From contig CAVPTB010000003.1 in the NCBI GenBank assembly GCA_963708575.1, forward strand, positions 930,001-994,000: DNA of 64,000 bases. Reading direction: 5' to 3'. Position 1 is the first letter of the stretch. The number at the start of each line of letters is the position of its first letter. This stretch comes from DASVWZ01 sp963708575 (lineage in GTDB: Bacteria > Acidobacteriota > Terriglobia > Terriglobales > Acidobacteriaceae). Shown here in pieces: positions 45,521 to 55,880 of the stretch. The notes beneath the pieces were generated by a model. It was not told the DNA's origin. It saw only the letters and a program-made list of their open reading frames with translations, and searched no databases. The position numbers were made by a program, and so were the translations under genes.

Positions 45521-48500
45521 CTATTTCGCGATCTGCCTCGGCTCTTCAGGTGGCGTGAAAGCGTATTGCACCTTCACGGTCTTGATTTCGTACGGCTTGG
45601 TATGAACCGTGAGTGTGTCACCCTGCAACCGAACCGAGCCAACGGGCTTTTCCATCAGATCAGTTTCATTCGCCACCGTCGCTCCCGACGGAAGCTGGAT
45701 CTGCACATCGCTTTCCTTGCCAGCCCATTCGTAGAAACGAATCACCAGCGAGTTGTCATCTTCCGATTTCTTCACAGCGGTGACCACCACGTTATCACCG
45801 TCGACTTTCAAGAAGGAATGTTCTGCACCGAGTGCGCCAACATGCTTATCCGTCTGCATTGCGATGGGAGCATAATTCAATTCGTATCCTTGGCGAATGG
45901 TCAGGGCGTCGCGCCAGCCCCCACCATGTGGATAGAGGGAATAGGTGAACTCGTGGTAGCCCTCGTCGGCGTGCGGATCGGGCCATTCTGGCGACCTAAG
46001 CAGGGATAGCCGCAGCACGTTGCCCTTGGCGTCGTAGCCGTATTTACAATCGTTCAGCAGGCTGAATCCGTGCTTGCCGTCGGAAAGATCGGCCCAGCGT
46101 TGTGCGGGCACTTCAAATTTCGCCTGCTCCGCCGGAGTGTTGCGCGTAGTGGGACGCTCAATTGAACCGTAGGGAATCTCAAATGTAGCTTTGTCGTTGT
46201 GTGCGCTCAGTGGGAATGCAACCTTAAGCAGAATGTGCTTCTCGTGCCAGTCTGCCTGCATTTTGACGTCAACCCGGGGCACGCCAGCGTACATCGTGAT
46301 GTCACGCACGAACGTGGAATTCTGGAAATGATTCTTAACGCGGATTACCGATCGCAGCGGACCACTCTCCACCAGTTTCACTTCATCCGCCTGCGTTAAG
46401 TCCCAGTGTTTGTCTTCGAAATCCGCATCTACGTTCCAGGCATCCCATGCCTTCGGTTTGTCATAAAAAGTCTGCAGGAGATTGCCGCAAACCGAGTCCT
46501 TCGGCCCGCCCGCATCTGTCCCCGCGGGAGAAAGAGCTTCAGTTTGACTGTGCTTGTCGAAAAGACTCGTCATGCATCCGGTCTTAGGATCGATCTTCAC
46601 CCGCACATATTCGTTCTCCAGCGAATCGGATGTGGCCTGGACAGCTGCATGGTTTGGCGACGCCTTCGTCGCGGCGCGGACAAAGTAGGTTTCGTAACCG
46701 AGCGAGGGAAGTTTCGCCATAATCAGCAATCGGGCGCGATTGGTGGAAGAGTCCATCGAGAGCAACTGCGATTCGACAGGTTTGCCGGTGGCATCTTGAA
46801 CTTCAATTTGCGTTGCCGGGCCCGGCAACTGGATTTCGCGCTCAATCACTTCAGTACGCGGCCAGGAGAGTGAGTTGAAAACGATGACCGGAACGCCATT
46901 GCCTTCGGTATTCGCATGTGCCGCGATCTCGTCGAGTGCACCGTTCATAATCTGAGTGCCTGCACGTTGGACGTTTTCCAGATTGCGACGAGCCTCCAGA
47001 TAATTCACCGCTATGCCCGACCCCGGCATAATGTCGTGAAAGTGATCGAAGAGGAGGTTCTTCCACTGGAGAGTAAACTCCCCCTGCGGATAAGGCTTGC
47101 CGTACAGGAAAGCAAGCGAGGAATATTTTTCGGCATTCAGCATGATCTCTTCGTCACGCCGAATCCTGCGCTTCGTCTCCGCTTGGGTGGTCAGGACTCC
47201 GCGGTGGTATTCGAAGTAGAGCTCATCTTTCCACGTAGGCACTTTTAGTGAGGGCAATTCGGTTTCGAGATGAGCGAAGAAATCTTTCGCCGATGTGAAC
47301 TCAACAGCGGGGAAAACGGTGCCCGGCTGTCGTAACTGATTTGCACGATCCAGCATGGTCCGGGTCGGGCCGCCGCCGTGGTCGCCAATGCCATACAGGT
47401 ACAACATTCCGGGGGTGTCGTTGACCCGGGGCCCGAAAATCATAGGCGCGTATTGCGCCAAGTCCTTCGTCACCTGCGGCGGGTCAAAATCGTTGGCATA
47501 TTCGTGGGGAAAGTACGTCAGCAAGCGTGTTCCATCCGGCGCTTCCCACCAGAACAGGCGATAAGGAAATTTCGTATAGTCGGTTGCCCACAACAGCTTG
47601 CTAGTGACGAAGTAATCCATGCCAGACTTCTTGTAAATCTGCGGAAGCTGCCAGTTATAGCCGAAGGAATCGGGGTTCCAGCCGATCTTGATGTCTGCGC
47701 CGAAATTTTTCTGAAAATATTCCTTGCCTACCAGAATTTGCCGGACCAGCGATTCGCCGTCGGGCATATTCAAGTCTGGCTCGACCCACATTCCACCAAT
47801 CACTTCCCAGCGGCCCTCTTTGACCCGCTCCTCGATCTGCCTGAAGAGGTCGGGATACTTCTCCTGCATCCATTCATAAGTTCGAGCCGACGACATGGTG
47901 AACTTAAAATCCGGATACTCGCTCATCAGATCCAGAACGCTCTGGAACGTGTTGCGCACGACTTCCACGGTTTCGGTCCATGGCCACAGCCAAGCCATGT
48001 CGATATGTGAATTTCCAACGGCGCTGATTTTGAATTGTTTCAGCCATGGATTTAGCGTCTGCAGGTTTCCCTGTGTGGCGCGAAGAGAAGCATCGAAGCC
48101 TGCTTGATCACCTTTATCGAGTGGCGAAAAATCAATTGCTTTGACCGCGGTGGAAAGTTGCTGCTCACGGTCCGCCTTTCCATCTTCGTAGGCTGCGATC
48201 AGCGGCTCCGCCGAAAGAATTTCCATGCGGAGGAATCCGGGATCTGGGCGGCTCTTGGGAGCGTCGATCAGGAGTTCGCTGTGGTAGACGACCGTATCGA
48301 AGTCGCCGGCATTCACTCGCAGCGCAACGAGAAACTTCTGGCCGGGTTGCGCATTTTCGGTAAGCAACAGAGGTTCTTGCATGTTCTCGTCGCCGCGATT
48401 GATCAGCGATCCGTTTGAAAATGCGGTGATCATCGCATCGCCGTCGCTTCCGAACTCCATATCGAGTCGAGCGCGACCGCCTTGGACGCTATAACCGTTG

Positions 48501-48832
48501 ATTTTGTCCGGGATGGTGATCCAGCGCCGAAAAACTCGGGCGCCTTTCCAATGCGGCTGTTCCTTTTGTTCGCGACGATTAAGGTTCTTGACCGTTACGC
48601 TCTGCCAACTCGAATCGTCGAGCGAGGGATCTTCCGGATGAGCTACATCTACGTTCACCTTCCAGTCGCCGAGCCAGACGTGGGTCAGCGACTCCAGGCG
48701 GTCGAGCGTGGGTTTGTATGGATCGGGAGCGATCGCGGTCTTCGCAGTTACATCCTGGCCCACGCAGAAACTCACCAATAAGACGACGCAAAATGAAAGA
48801 GGTAAGCTGGATCGGCAGATAAATCGAGACAT
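45521..48832 (-). CDS. Alpha-mannosidase, glycoside hydrolase family 38, secreted
   Basis: 1103 residues. A signal peptide (to about residue 25, SFCVGQ) precedes a C-terminal beta-sandwich enzyme. GNSHIDMAWLWPWTETVEVV is the zinc-binding HxD block of GH38. IGWNPDSFGYNWQLPQIYKK contains the nucleophile Asp. Later blocks VFNSLSWPRTEVIE and NEYVRVKIDPKTGCMTSLFD are the usual linker and beta-domain pieces. It would cut alpha-mannose linkages in glycans outside the cytoplasm. Probable operon with the sugar porter downstream. Confidence 0.93.
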   Translation of the reverse strand: MSRFICRSSLPLSFCVVLLVSFCVGQDVTAKTAIAPDPYKPTLDRLESLTHVWLGDWKVNVDVAHPEDPSLDDSSWQSVTVKNLNRREQKEQPHWKGARVFRRWITIPDKINGYSVQGGRARLDMEFGSDGDAMITAFSNGSLINRGDENMQEPLLLTENAQPGQKFLVALRVNAGDFDTVVYHSELLIDAPKSRPDPGFLRMEILSAEPLIAAYEDGKADREQQLSTAVKAIDFSPLDKGDQAGFDASLRATQGNLQTLNPWLKQFKISAVGNSHIDMAWLWPWTETVEVVRNTFQSVLDLMSEYPDFKFTMSSARTYEWMQEKYPDLFRQIEERVKEGRWEVIGGMWVEPDLNMPDGESLVRQILVGKEYFQKNFGADIKIGWNPDSFGYNWQLPQIYKKSGMDYFVTSKLLWATDYTKFPYRLFWWEAPDGTRLLTYFPHEYANDFDPPQVTKDLAQYAPMIFGPRVNDTPGMLYLYGIGDHGGGPTRTMLDRANQLRQPGTVFPAVEFTSAKDFFAHLETELPSLKVPTWKDELYFEYHRGVLTTQAETKRRIRRDEEIMLNAEKYSSLAFLYGKPYPQGEFTLQWKNLLFDHFHDIMPGSGIAVNYLEARRNLENVQRAGTQIMNGALDEIAAHANTEGNGVPVIVFNSLSWPRTEVIEREIQLPGPATQIEVQDATGKPVESQLLSMDSSTNRARLLIMAKLPSLGYETYFVRAATKASPNHAAVQATSDSLENEYVRVKIDPKTGCMTSLFDKHSQTEALSPAGTDAGGPKDSVCGNLLQTFYDKPKAWDAWNVDADFEDKHWDLTQADEVKLVESGPLRSVIRVKNHFQNSTFVRDITMYAGVPRVDVKMQADWHEKHILLKVAFPLSAHNDKATFEIPYGSIERPTTRNTPAEQAKFEVPAQRWADLSDGKHGFSLLNDCKYGYDAKGNVLRLSLLRSPEWPDPHADEGYHEFTYSLYPHGGGWRDALTIRQGYELNYAPIAMQTDKHVGALGAEHSFLKVDGDNVVVTAVKKSEDDNSLVIRFYEWAGKESDVQIQLPSGATVANETDLMEKPVGSVRLQGDTLTVHTKPYEIKTVKVQYAFTPPEEPRQIAK

Positions 48833-48897
48833 AATGAAGACGAGACCTCGGCTGCTGACAGTTCGAACCTGTCAATGTAGCATGCGCGGGTGTTTAT

Positions 48898-48999
48898 GTG
48901 GGACGGACACTTTTGTTCGCAATGCGCTTGGGCAAGTTTTTGTCTGAGTCAGTAGGAAGAGATCCACATCAATGGCGACGGACAAGAGTGTCCTGCCAC
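48898..48999. repeat. MITE-like element B with terminal inverted repeats
   Basis: The left end reads GTGGGACGGACACTTTTGT and the right end, on the other strand, GTGGCAGGACACTCTTGTC. They bound 102 bases with no gene between GH38 and the PEGA frame. The ends match those of the element at 38568-38679 around GGACACT. Confidence 0.55.
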
Positions 49000-49005
49000 G
49001 CAAAA

Positions 49006-51055
49006 CTAGTGCGTACCCAGATCGGCGTAGCGATTGAAGCTCGAAAGAGCTACCTGGTCCCCACCGGGGATGTAGAAGCCAAATTTTCCAGCTGAAAGGT
49101 TTGCGCCGCCCAATTTATCCAAGGGTGCCCAGATGTCCCCGTTTTTTACCTGATGATCGATTTCGCCAGGCGACACGTGGATCTGGATGGTGTGGAAGCT
49201 CTTCTTCTCGCTCTTGTATGGAACCTTGGCTTCATCGGTTTTCTGACCGGCGCGAACCACGCTGCGGTAAAAGTTGTTGTCGTCCATTTGGAAGAGCACG
49301 TAATTCTGCGGATCGGTGTAATTCACCACCCATTGCAGGCGGTGGCCCTTTTGCAGCATGGCGGAAAACACAAATGTCCCTGTAGTCGGAGAAGCGCTGT
49401 ACAGCACGTAGTCTCCACCTTTACGCATGAAGCCTGCTTTGTCCTGCTTCCATCCAGTCGGATCGTCCCAACCGGACATTCCACTCGCGCCCAGTGGCAA
49501 ATCGAGAATCTTGGACTGACCAGCGACGACCTCTACTGTGGATGTGCGCGTCAGGTTGTCGGACGTGCGCGCGCTAAGCGTGTAGGTTCCGGGTGGCAGA
49601 TTGAGCGTGCTCCCCGACGTGACCTTGAGCGGCGTCTCTCCGGATTTCGATAGATTGACCGTTGCGTCCGCTGGCGTGAATGTGATTTTCACCTCGCCGG
49701 TGGCCGTTTCCATCGCTGATTCGGCCGGCGTAAGAGCAACATTCAAGCCTGCGACGAATCGCTTCTGCAGATGCTTGGGTTTGAACTTGTCCTTCCGCAA
49801 CTCCACGACGTGATCGCCGGGGGCGACATTGGCGGTAGAGAACGTTCCGTCGGGTTGCACTGTGCCCACGGAAGTCTGGTCGACGAAGACTTGGGCGCCG
49901 GGTGTGCCGCCTTGAATGGAGAGCGATCCAAAGTGGGGAATCGCCGCTAAATTAAAGGTGAGCTTGCGCTGTTCGCCTTTCCGAATTCGGACTTTCTGTT
50001 CGGGAGAATCCTGGAAGCCTGTCTTGCTGACTTTGACCGCGTAGTCCTTAGGTTCCAGATTCGAAATTCGTAACTGGCCTCCCCGCGTGAGATCTTTCAG
50101 GGGCTGGCCGTTGAGAAACACGCGGACCTTGTCTTCTCCGGTGGTGACAACCAGCGTGCCGATGTTCTGGCCGGACTCAAGAAACGTGGTCAGGGAAGGG
50201 ACTGGTCCGGCGTCGACATCGAGCTTGTACTCGTTGCTTCCTTGTGTCAGCGCCAATTCGTGAGTGCCCGGGGTGATCTGCGTAAGCAGCCAGCCATCCT
50301 GGCCCATGTCGGCGGGGGCATGCCCGTCGACGCTGAGTTTGGCGGAGGAATCGCTGGCGTACACATGCAGCGTGCCGCCGAGATTGCTGACAACCACGGC
50401 TAGCACGCCCTTCGAAGTAATCGGCCCCTTGAGTGATGGAATGGCGCCGGCATCGGTTGTGAAGCTGAACGACGCACTTCCCTGTGGCGCGTCAAACGTG
50501 AGTTTGTGTTCGCCAGAGGCAATCTTGTCGAGTGTCCACTGGGCGCCTCCTAGATCGGCAGGTGGTTGGTCGTCAAACGACACCTTCCCGGCTCCGTTGT
50601 CAGAAGACAACCTCGCGACAGGTAAGGCCGGATCCAACGTCAGATCGACGGAGCTAGGCCCGCCAGCCTTCGCATCGAAGGAGGTGCTCTTGGGTTGATA
50701 GCCGTCAAGCTGCGCTTCGATTTGATACGTTCCTTCTGGCAAATCGAGTTGCAGGTCAGACACGCCGCGGGCTTCGTTGTTGACACGTATCGTCGCGCCC
50801 TTCGGAGTGGTGTGCACCTGTAGGCTGAGTTGAGTTCCAACTGCGGGCGTGGTGGTGGACCCGCGATGTCTGGTTAGGAGCCAGAACACCAGCAACAACA
50901 CCACCAATCCGGCCGCTGCAGCGCCGATGTGCACTGGCGAAAACTTCGACGGAGACTTGGGCCGGCTTGGACTCGTCGCCGCCGGCGGGGGCTTTACGGG
51001 CGCAGGTTTAACTTCAGTTGGCGGCGGAATTTCCGCTGCCGCCGGCGCAACAGAG
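49006..51055 (-). CDS. Membrane and PEGA-repeat part of the giant kinase (frameshifted from 51014-53989)
   Basis: About 680 residues in a frame that has no good start of its own. It begins inside a proline-rich linker (SVAPAAAEIPPP), then has a membrane helix (IGAAAAGLVVLLLVFWLL) and at least seven PEGA-type beta repeats (TTPKGATIRVNNEARGV, LPEGTYQIEAQLDGYQPK, VAPGDHVVELRKDKFKPK). A C-terminal lectin-like segment follows (VLYSASPTTGTFVFSAMLQ, LQWVVNYTDPQNYVLFQMDD). PEGA repeats are usually extracytoplasmic. I read it as the sensor half of the kinase upstream, split by a one-base change at about 51050-51060. Confidence 0.75.
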
Positions 51056-53989
51056 AGGAGGCTCGACAGGCGGCGGTGGTGCACTCTGCACTTGAGACGA
51101 GGAAGGCGGTACGTCCATTGTTGCCGACGCGTAGACCGACAAAGTGTTTTGGCCGGCAGACGACATTCCTGGCTTAGAACCGCTCTCCTGTGGACTCGAC
51201 GCCTTGGACGTTCCTTGAACCGTAGCCACGTTTAACTTTTGCAGGAGACCGTTAGCGGAGGATAAAACTTCCTCATCTTCCAGGTGTCTGCTGGCTAGCG
51301 CCTGCACGAGTTCGCCCAAAGCCTGCTTGGTTTTGTCGTCGGGAAGGGTTTCGGCCTCCAACCCCATACGGCGCAGTTCTTCCAAATCGCGCCTGCGCGC
51401 CTGGCGGCGTTGCGTCTGCAATTCTCGCTGGAGCGTTTCCTGAATCTGAATCAGACGCGCTTCACGAGGGTAGGCCGCGAGCACTTCTTCGATACTTGCC
51501 AACGCGGCCGCCATATCTCCTGTGGCCTGCAACTTTCGCGCCTGAGAAAGGCATTCGCTGACGATCTGCTCGCGCTTCTGATCGGAAATCAGCGTACGGA
51601 CTGTCTTCGCCAGCGGATGGCCAGGATTCAGTTCAATCGCCTGCTGTGCTAAACGATCAGCTTTTTGCCAATTGGTCTCGGCAATCAGACGAGCCTGTTC
51701 AACCAGCGCATTGGATAGCACTGCCCGGGTGAGCGCATTATGTTCGTCCAGTTCGTAAGCATCTTGCAGAAGCTTGATGCCTTCATCGGCGCGGTTTTGC
51801 GCGCAGAGTTCCTGGCCCTCGGACATCAGGCGGTGGGCCTCAGCCGATCGCTGCACCCCATCGTTCGCTAGTTTCTCAAGTTCGGTGAGTTCCGCATCGT
51901 TGGGAAATTCGGTTTTCCCCTGCTCGAGGAGGTCGAGAGCCCGGCCGTATTCACTGGAATGAAGACAGGCATCGATCTGCTCCACCAGCTTTGTTTTCGA
52001 TTCGATGCGGCTCTGCTGGTCGCGCCGTTTCTGCAGCCGCTCAACTTCGAACTTCAGGCCGGGGTACTGGGCGTAAATCGTCCGCAGGATTTCCCAATCG
52101 TTGAGTGCATCTCCGTACGCGCCTTCTTCTTCATGATGATGGGCGCGGGCCACGATGGAATTCACCAGGTCCCGCTTGTCGCGCACGAGCCGCAGTGCGC
52201 GCTCGAAGTGCGACTCTCCCGGATGCTGCTCCAGCGCTTCTTTGAGAATGTTCACTCGCTTGTCGAGATCAGCTTCGGCTTCCGCTTGGCGGTCGATGGT
52301 AGCGACGAACGCCGAAAGCTCCTGCCGCTGCTGTTCTTCGATGTCGTACTTCAATGCCTGGAAAATCGCATTGCTCGGATACTTCGAAAGATAGGCCTCG
52401 CAGTTTGCCAGCGCCTTTCCGAAGTTGTGTTCACCAAGGTATCTTCGCGCCTCGGCGTACGCAGCATTCATGGCATCGTGTTCGGAGCGAACCTCGTTAT
52501 AAAAGCTCTGATAGGTATCGCCCCGCTCCGGGCTCGATGCGTCGGGCGCGCGCCGGTCGAGGTCGAGAACTACCGCAAGCTTGCTGAGCGCGCTGCTGAC
52601 GTCACCTTTCTGCCATGCCTCCATCGCGGCACGATGAATCTGGGTTTTCTCCTGACGCAGCTTGTTATATTCCTGTTCCTGGCGACCGACCTCAGCGATC
52701 AACTGTAAGGCACGGCTTTCCTTGGGCCGGAGTTGCAAGACATTTTGCAGAGCTTCGCGGGCATGCGGATAGGCGTGATTGTCAATGTGCTGCCGTGCGA
52801 GCCGATACCAATTTTCGATTTGCTTGTCGCTGCGGCGGTTTTCGATTTGGCTCTTCAGAGATAGAGCCTGGGCGTTGTCCGGCTCCATCTGCAGAATTTC
52901 CTGAAGCTTCTGCAATGCCAGCGGATCTTCTTCCTCCTCGAAGCGAGCTTTTGCACCTTCGAGCAACTGGGTGATTGTCTTGCGTCTTACTGTGGTGTCG
53001 AGCTGATGGCGCAATCCGCTGATCGAGTCGTCAATATGGCCTTCCGCCTCAAGCTCGCCCAGGATCTCTCCCGCAAACTGGTAGTCGCCGGTTTCAAGCG
53101 CTTTACTGACACGCTCCAACCTTGGCCGGGTGCGAGAGGGATCGAAGAACTCGATAGGTTCGTTTCGGAGTGCCTTATTGAGCGCGTCGCCGAACTCACG
53201 TGCACTCGAGAACCTGTGCCAAGGCTGCTTGGCCATGCCCTTGTGCACCACACGTCCAACCGATTGCCCGACCGAAGGATTGATTTCAGAAGCTGGCGGC
53301 GGAACACGCTTTCGGATGGCTTCGACAATCTCGTCGGCCCGGGCGTACTGGAAAGGTTGCCGCCCGGTGAGCGCTTCATAGCAGACGACACTTAAGGAGA
53401 AGATGTCGGAGAGCGCTGAGAGCGGCTTCATTTCGATCTGCTCCGGCGACATGTAGAGCAGCGTGCCCTTTTGGGCGCGGGTGGAGTTGGTGTCCGCCAT
53501 ATGCGCCACGCCGAAGTCGATGATTTTTACCGAATCATCTTCCATCACAAAGACATTGCTCGGCTTGATGTCTCGATGCACCAGGCCGCGCTCATGTGCT
53601 GCCTGCAGACCGCGGCAAGTCTGAGAGATGATCTCGACCGTACGTTCAACGGTCAGGCGATGACTAGCCTTGCGAATAAATGTTTCAAGCGTGGTCCCCG
53701 GCAACAGCGGCATCACGAAATAAGGCTTCTTCTTACCGTCTTCCTCGAACTCGCCAATATCAAAGATTTCGACGATGTTGGGATGGCTCATCGAGGCCAG
53801 CACATCGCATTCTTTGTAGAAGAGCTGAAGTGAAGCGGGGTCGGGGATGTCCAGAATCGTCTTGACGGCAACTTCGCGGCGAATGACGGTATCGTAGGCG
53901 CGGTAAACCAACCCCATGCCGCCTTGTCCCAAAACTTCTCGGACTTCGTAGCGACCGGCTAGTTTACGCAGAACAACGGGCCCTTCCAT
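51014..53989 (-). CDS. Serine/threonine protein kinase with long TPR-like region
   Basis: 991 residues in this frame. The N-terminal 270 are a Hanks-type kinase: GQGGMG (21-26), AVK (Lys43), HRDIKPSN (138-145), DFG (158-160) and SPEQIE. From about 300 to 920 there are many TPR-like helix pairs (ARFEEEEDPLALQKLQEILQ, AREALQNVLQLRPKESRALQ). GGGGGAGG-type ribosome signal precedes the ATG at 53989. The frame ends in APPPPVEPPL followed by nonsense; the neighbouring frame continues the linker, a membrane helix and PEGA repeats. The intact protein would be about 1,670 residues and inner-membrane, with a cytoplasmic kinase. Confidence 0.92.
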   Translation of the reverse strand: MEGPVVLRKLAGRYEVREVLGQGGMGLVYRAYDTVIRREVAVKTILDIPDPASLQLFYKECDVLASMSHPNIVEIFDIGEFEEDGKKKPYFVMPLLPGTTLETFIRKASHRLTVERTVEIISQTCRGLQAAHERGLVHRDIKPSNVFVMEDDSVKIIDFGVAHMADTNSTRAQKGTLLYMSPEQIEMKPLSALSDIFSLSVVCYEALTGRQPFQYARADEIVEAIRKRVPPPASEINPSVGQSVGRVVHKGMAKQPWHRFSSAREFGDALNKALRNEPIEFFDPSRTRPRLERVSKALETGDYQFAGEILGELEAEGHIDDSISGLRHQLDTTVRRKTITQLLEGAKARFEEEEDPLALQKLQEILQMEPDNAQALSLKSQIENRRSDKQIENWYRLARQHIDNHAYPHAREALQNVLQLRPKESRALQLIAEVGRQEQEYNKLRQEKTQIHRAAMEAWQKGDVSSALSKLAVVLDLDRRAPDASSPERGDTYQSFYNEVRSEHDAMNAAYAEARRYLGEHNFGKALANCEAYLSKYPSNAIFQALKYDIEEQQRQELSAFVATIDRQAEAEADLDKRVNILKEALEQHPGESHFERALRLVRDKRDLVNSIVARAHHHEEEGAYGDALNDWEILRTIYAQYPGLKFEVERLQKRRDQQSRIESKTKLVEQIDACLHSSEYGRALDLLEQGKTEFPNDAELTELEKLANDGVQRSAEAHRLMSEGQELCAQNRADEGIKLLQDAYELDEHNALTRAVLSNALVEQARLIAETNWQKADRLAQQAIELNPGHPLAKTVRTLISDQKREQIVSECLSQARKLQATGDMAAALASIEEVLAAYPREARLIQIQETLQRELQTQRRQARRRDLEELRRMGLEAETLPDDKTKQALGELVQALASRHLEDEEVLSSANGLLQKLNVATVQGTSKASSPQESGSKPGMSSAGQNTLSVYASATMDVPPSSSQVQSAPPPPVEPPLCCAGGSGNSAAN

Positions 53990-54084
53990 GATCCTCCCCC
54001 GAGGAGGTCAACGATATTATCAGTACCGGGCGGCTAGCTCCAAACGGTCTCGCGGAGGTTCGACTCGAAGCATTGGAAGGTAGA

Positions 54085-54116
54085 GGACAGGCGGCTGTCT
54101 GCAGCGCCGCCCGTCC
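54085..54116 (-). terminator. Hairpin after the aldehyde dehydrogenase gene
   Basis: On the minus strand GGACGGGCGGC pairs with GCCGCCTGTCC across a ten-base loop. The T-run after it is weak, so this may be a terminator or simply a stable hairpin. Confidence 0.5.
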
Positions 54117-54128
54117 TTTGGGTTCCTA

Positions 54129-55634
54129 TTACAGTGGCGTGCAGACCGCCTTCACCTCTGTGTATTGCTCAAGGACTTCGTGACCCATTTCGCGGCCCCA
54201 TCCGGATTGCTTGTACCCGCCGAAGGGCAGCGCGGCGTCGAAAATGTTATAGCAGTTGATCCAGACGGTCCCGGCGCGCAGTTGAGAGGCGGCGCGGTGG
54301 GCTTTCTGGATGTCCCGTGTCCAAATTCCTGCTGCTAAGCCGTATTCGCTGTTGTTGGCTTTGGCAACCAGGTCATCGGTGTCGCGGAAGGGAATCGCTG
54401 CAACTACGGGTCCGAAGATTTCCTCCTGCACGACTTTCATCTTTTCGTGGGTATTGACCAGGACGGTCGGCTGTACGAAATAGCCTTTCTCCCCGATCCG
54501 CTTGCCACCGGCAGCCGCTTTCGCGCCTTCGGAGAATCCCGACTCGAGGTAACTGCAGACACGATTCAATTGTTCTTCTGAAACCAACGGCCCCATATCG
54601 GTGTCAGGCTCGAGGCCCGGTCCGACATTGATCTTGGCTGCGCTTCGGGAAACGCCGTCCACCACCTTGTCGAAGATTTTTTCTTCGACATACAGCCGCG
54701 ATCCGGCACAGCAGCACTGCCCGTGATTGAAGAAGATGGCGCTGGCGGCCCCGTCGATCGCGGAGTCCAGGTCAGCGTCGGCAAACACGACATTGGGCGA
54801 TTTGCCACCCAGTTCCAGTGAGACTTTCTTCAGATTGCCGGCCGCGGCGTGCAGAATTAACTTGCCCACCTCGGTTGAGCCGGTGAATGCGATCTTGTCG
54901 ACGCCTGGATGGGAGGAAAGAGCCGCGCCCGCGGTTTCGCCGTAGCCCGGGACGATGTTGACCACTCCATCCGGAATCCCCGCTTGCTGCATCAACTCGC
55001 CCAGGCGCAGGGCGGAAAGCGGAGTCTGCTCAGCAGGTTTCAGCACCACGGTATTTCCCGTGGCCAGAGCCGGACCCAGCTTCCACGCCGCCATTAATAA
55101 GGGAAAATTCCAGGGAATAATCTGACCCACCACGCCAACCGGCTCACGCAGCGTGTATGCGAGAAATTTTGCGCCAGCCGCGTAAGGCACGGAGATCGGA
55201 ATGGTATTGCCCTCGATCTTGGTGGCCCAACCGGCCATATAGCGGAACAAGTCGACGGCCAAGGGCACATCGGCGGCCCGCGCGACTTTCAGCGGTTTGC
55301 CATTGTCCAAAGTCTCGATGGCCGCAAATTCTTCGAGATGTTCTTCGAGCAGATCGGCCAGCCTCCAGATTGCACGCCCCCGTTCCGATGCGGTCATCTT
55401 GCGCCACGGACCGTTTTCAAACGCTTCGCGCGCCGCATGTACGGCGCGGTTGATGTCCTCGCGATCGCCCTCCGCTACCTCGGCCAGAACTTCACCCGTC
55501 GCAGGGTTGTAGGTAGAGAACGTCTTTCCGGAAGCAGCTTCCACCCACTTCCCATTGATAAGCATCTTGTGTTTTCTGCTGACGAAATTTGTCACATTGT
55601 CGTGCGGTTCAACGAACTTCAGAGCGGTTGCCAT
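54129..55634 (-). CDS. Aldehyde dehydrogenase (NAD-dependent, ALDH1/2-like)
   Basis: 501 residues. IPWNFPLLMAAWKLGPALATG, the VELGGK-type block KVSLELGGKSPNVVFADAD (Glu general base) and FFNHGQCCCAGSRLYVEE (catalytic Cys in the Cys triplet) are diagnostic. IFGPVVAAIPFRDTDDL and the C-terminal GGYKQSGWGREMG are also conserved. The range of aldehydes is unknown. It is a single gene in opposite phase to nothing nearby; no partner. Confidence 0.95.
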   Translation of the reverse strand: MATALKFVEPHDNVTNFVSRKHKMLINGKWVEAASGKTFSTYNPATGEVLAEVAEGDREDINRAVHAAREAFENGPWRKMTASERGRAIWRLADLLEEHLEEFAAIETLDNGKPLKVARAADVPLAVDLFRYMAGWATKIEGNTIPISVPYAAGAKFLAYTLREPVGVVGQIIPWNFPLLMAAWKLGPALATGNTVVLKPAEQTPLSALRLGELMQQAGIPDGVVNIVPGYGETAGAALSSHPGVDKIAFTGSTEVGKLILHAAAGNLKKVSLELGGKSPNVVFADADLDSAIDGAASAIFFNHGQCCCAGSRLYVEEKIFDKVVDGVSRSAAKINVGPGLEPDTDMGPLVSEEQLNRVCSYLESGFSEGAKAAAGGKRIGEKGYFVQPTVLVNTHEKMKVVQEEIFGPVVAAIPFRDTDDLVAKANNSEYGLAAGIWTRDIQKAHRAASQLRAGTVWINCYNIFDAALPFGGYKQSGWGREMGHEVLEQYTEVKAVCTPL

Positions 55635-55880
55635 GATTCCTCCTTGGACGTGAGCGAACGCGCAGGATCAAGCAGGTATACGCTTGAGCTTTCCGTGTTC
55701 TCCCGTCTCATTAACCGATGAGGGCAATAAAACGGAATCCCATAGCGTAGTAACGATTGTCGATCCCCACTGGCGGATACGAATTGTACTCCAGACACAT
55801 ATCCAGAGATGGTCAAAATACAGTGCCGGATGGGAGATTGCATCTAGTGGCTTTAACCAGACAATGCCGGTTACCCGTCA

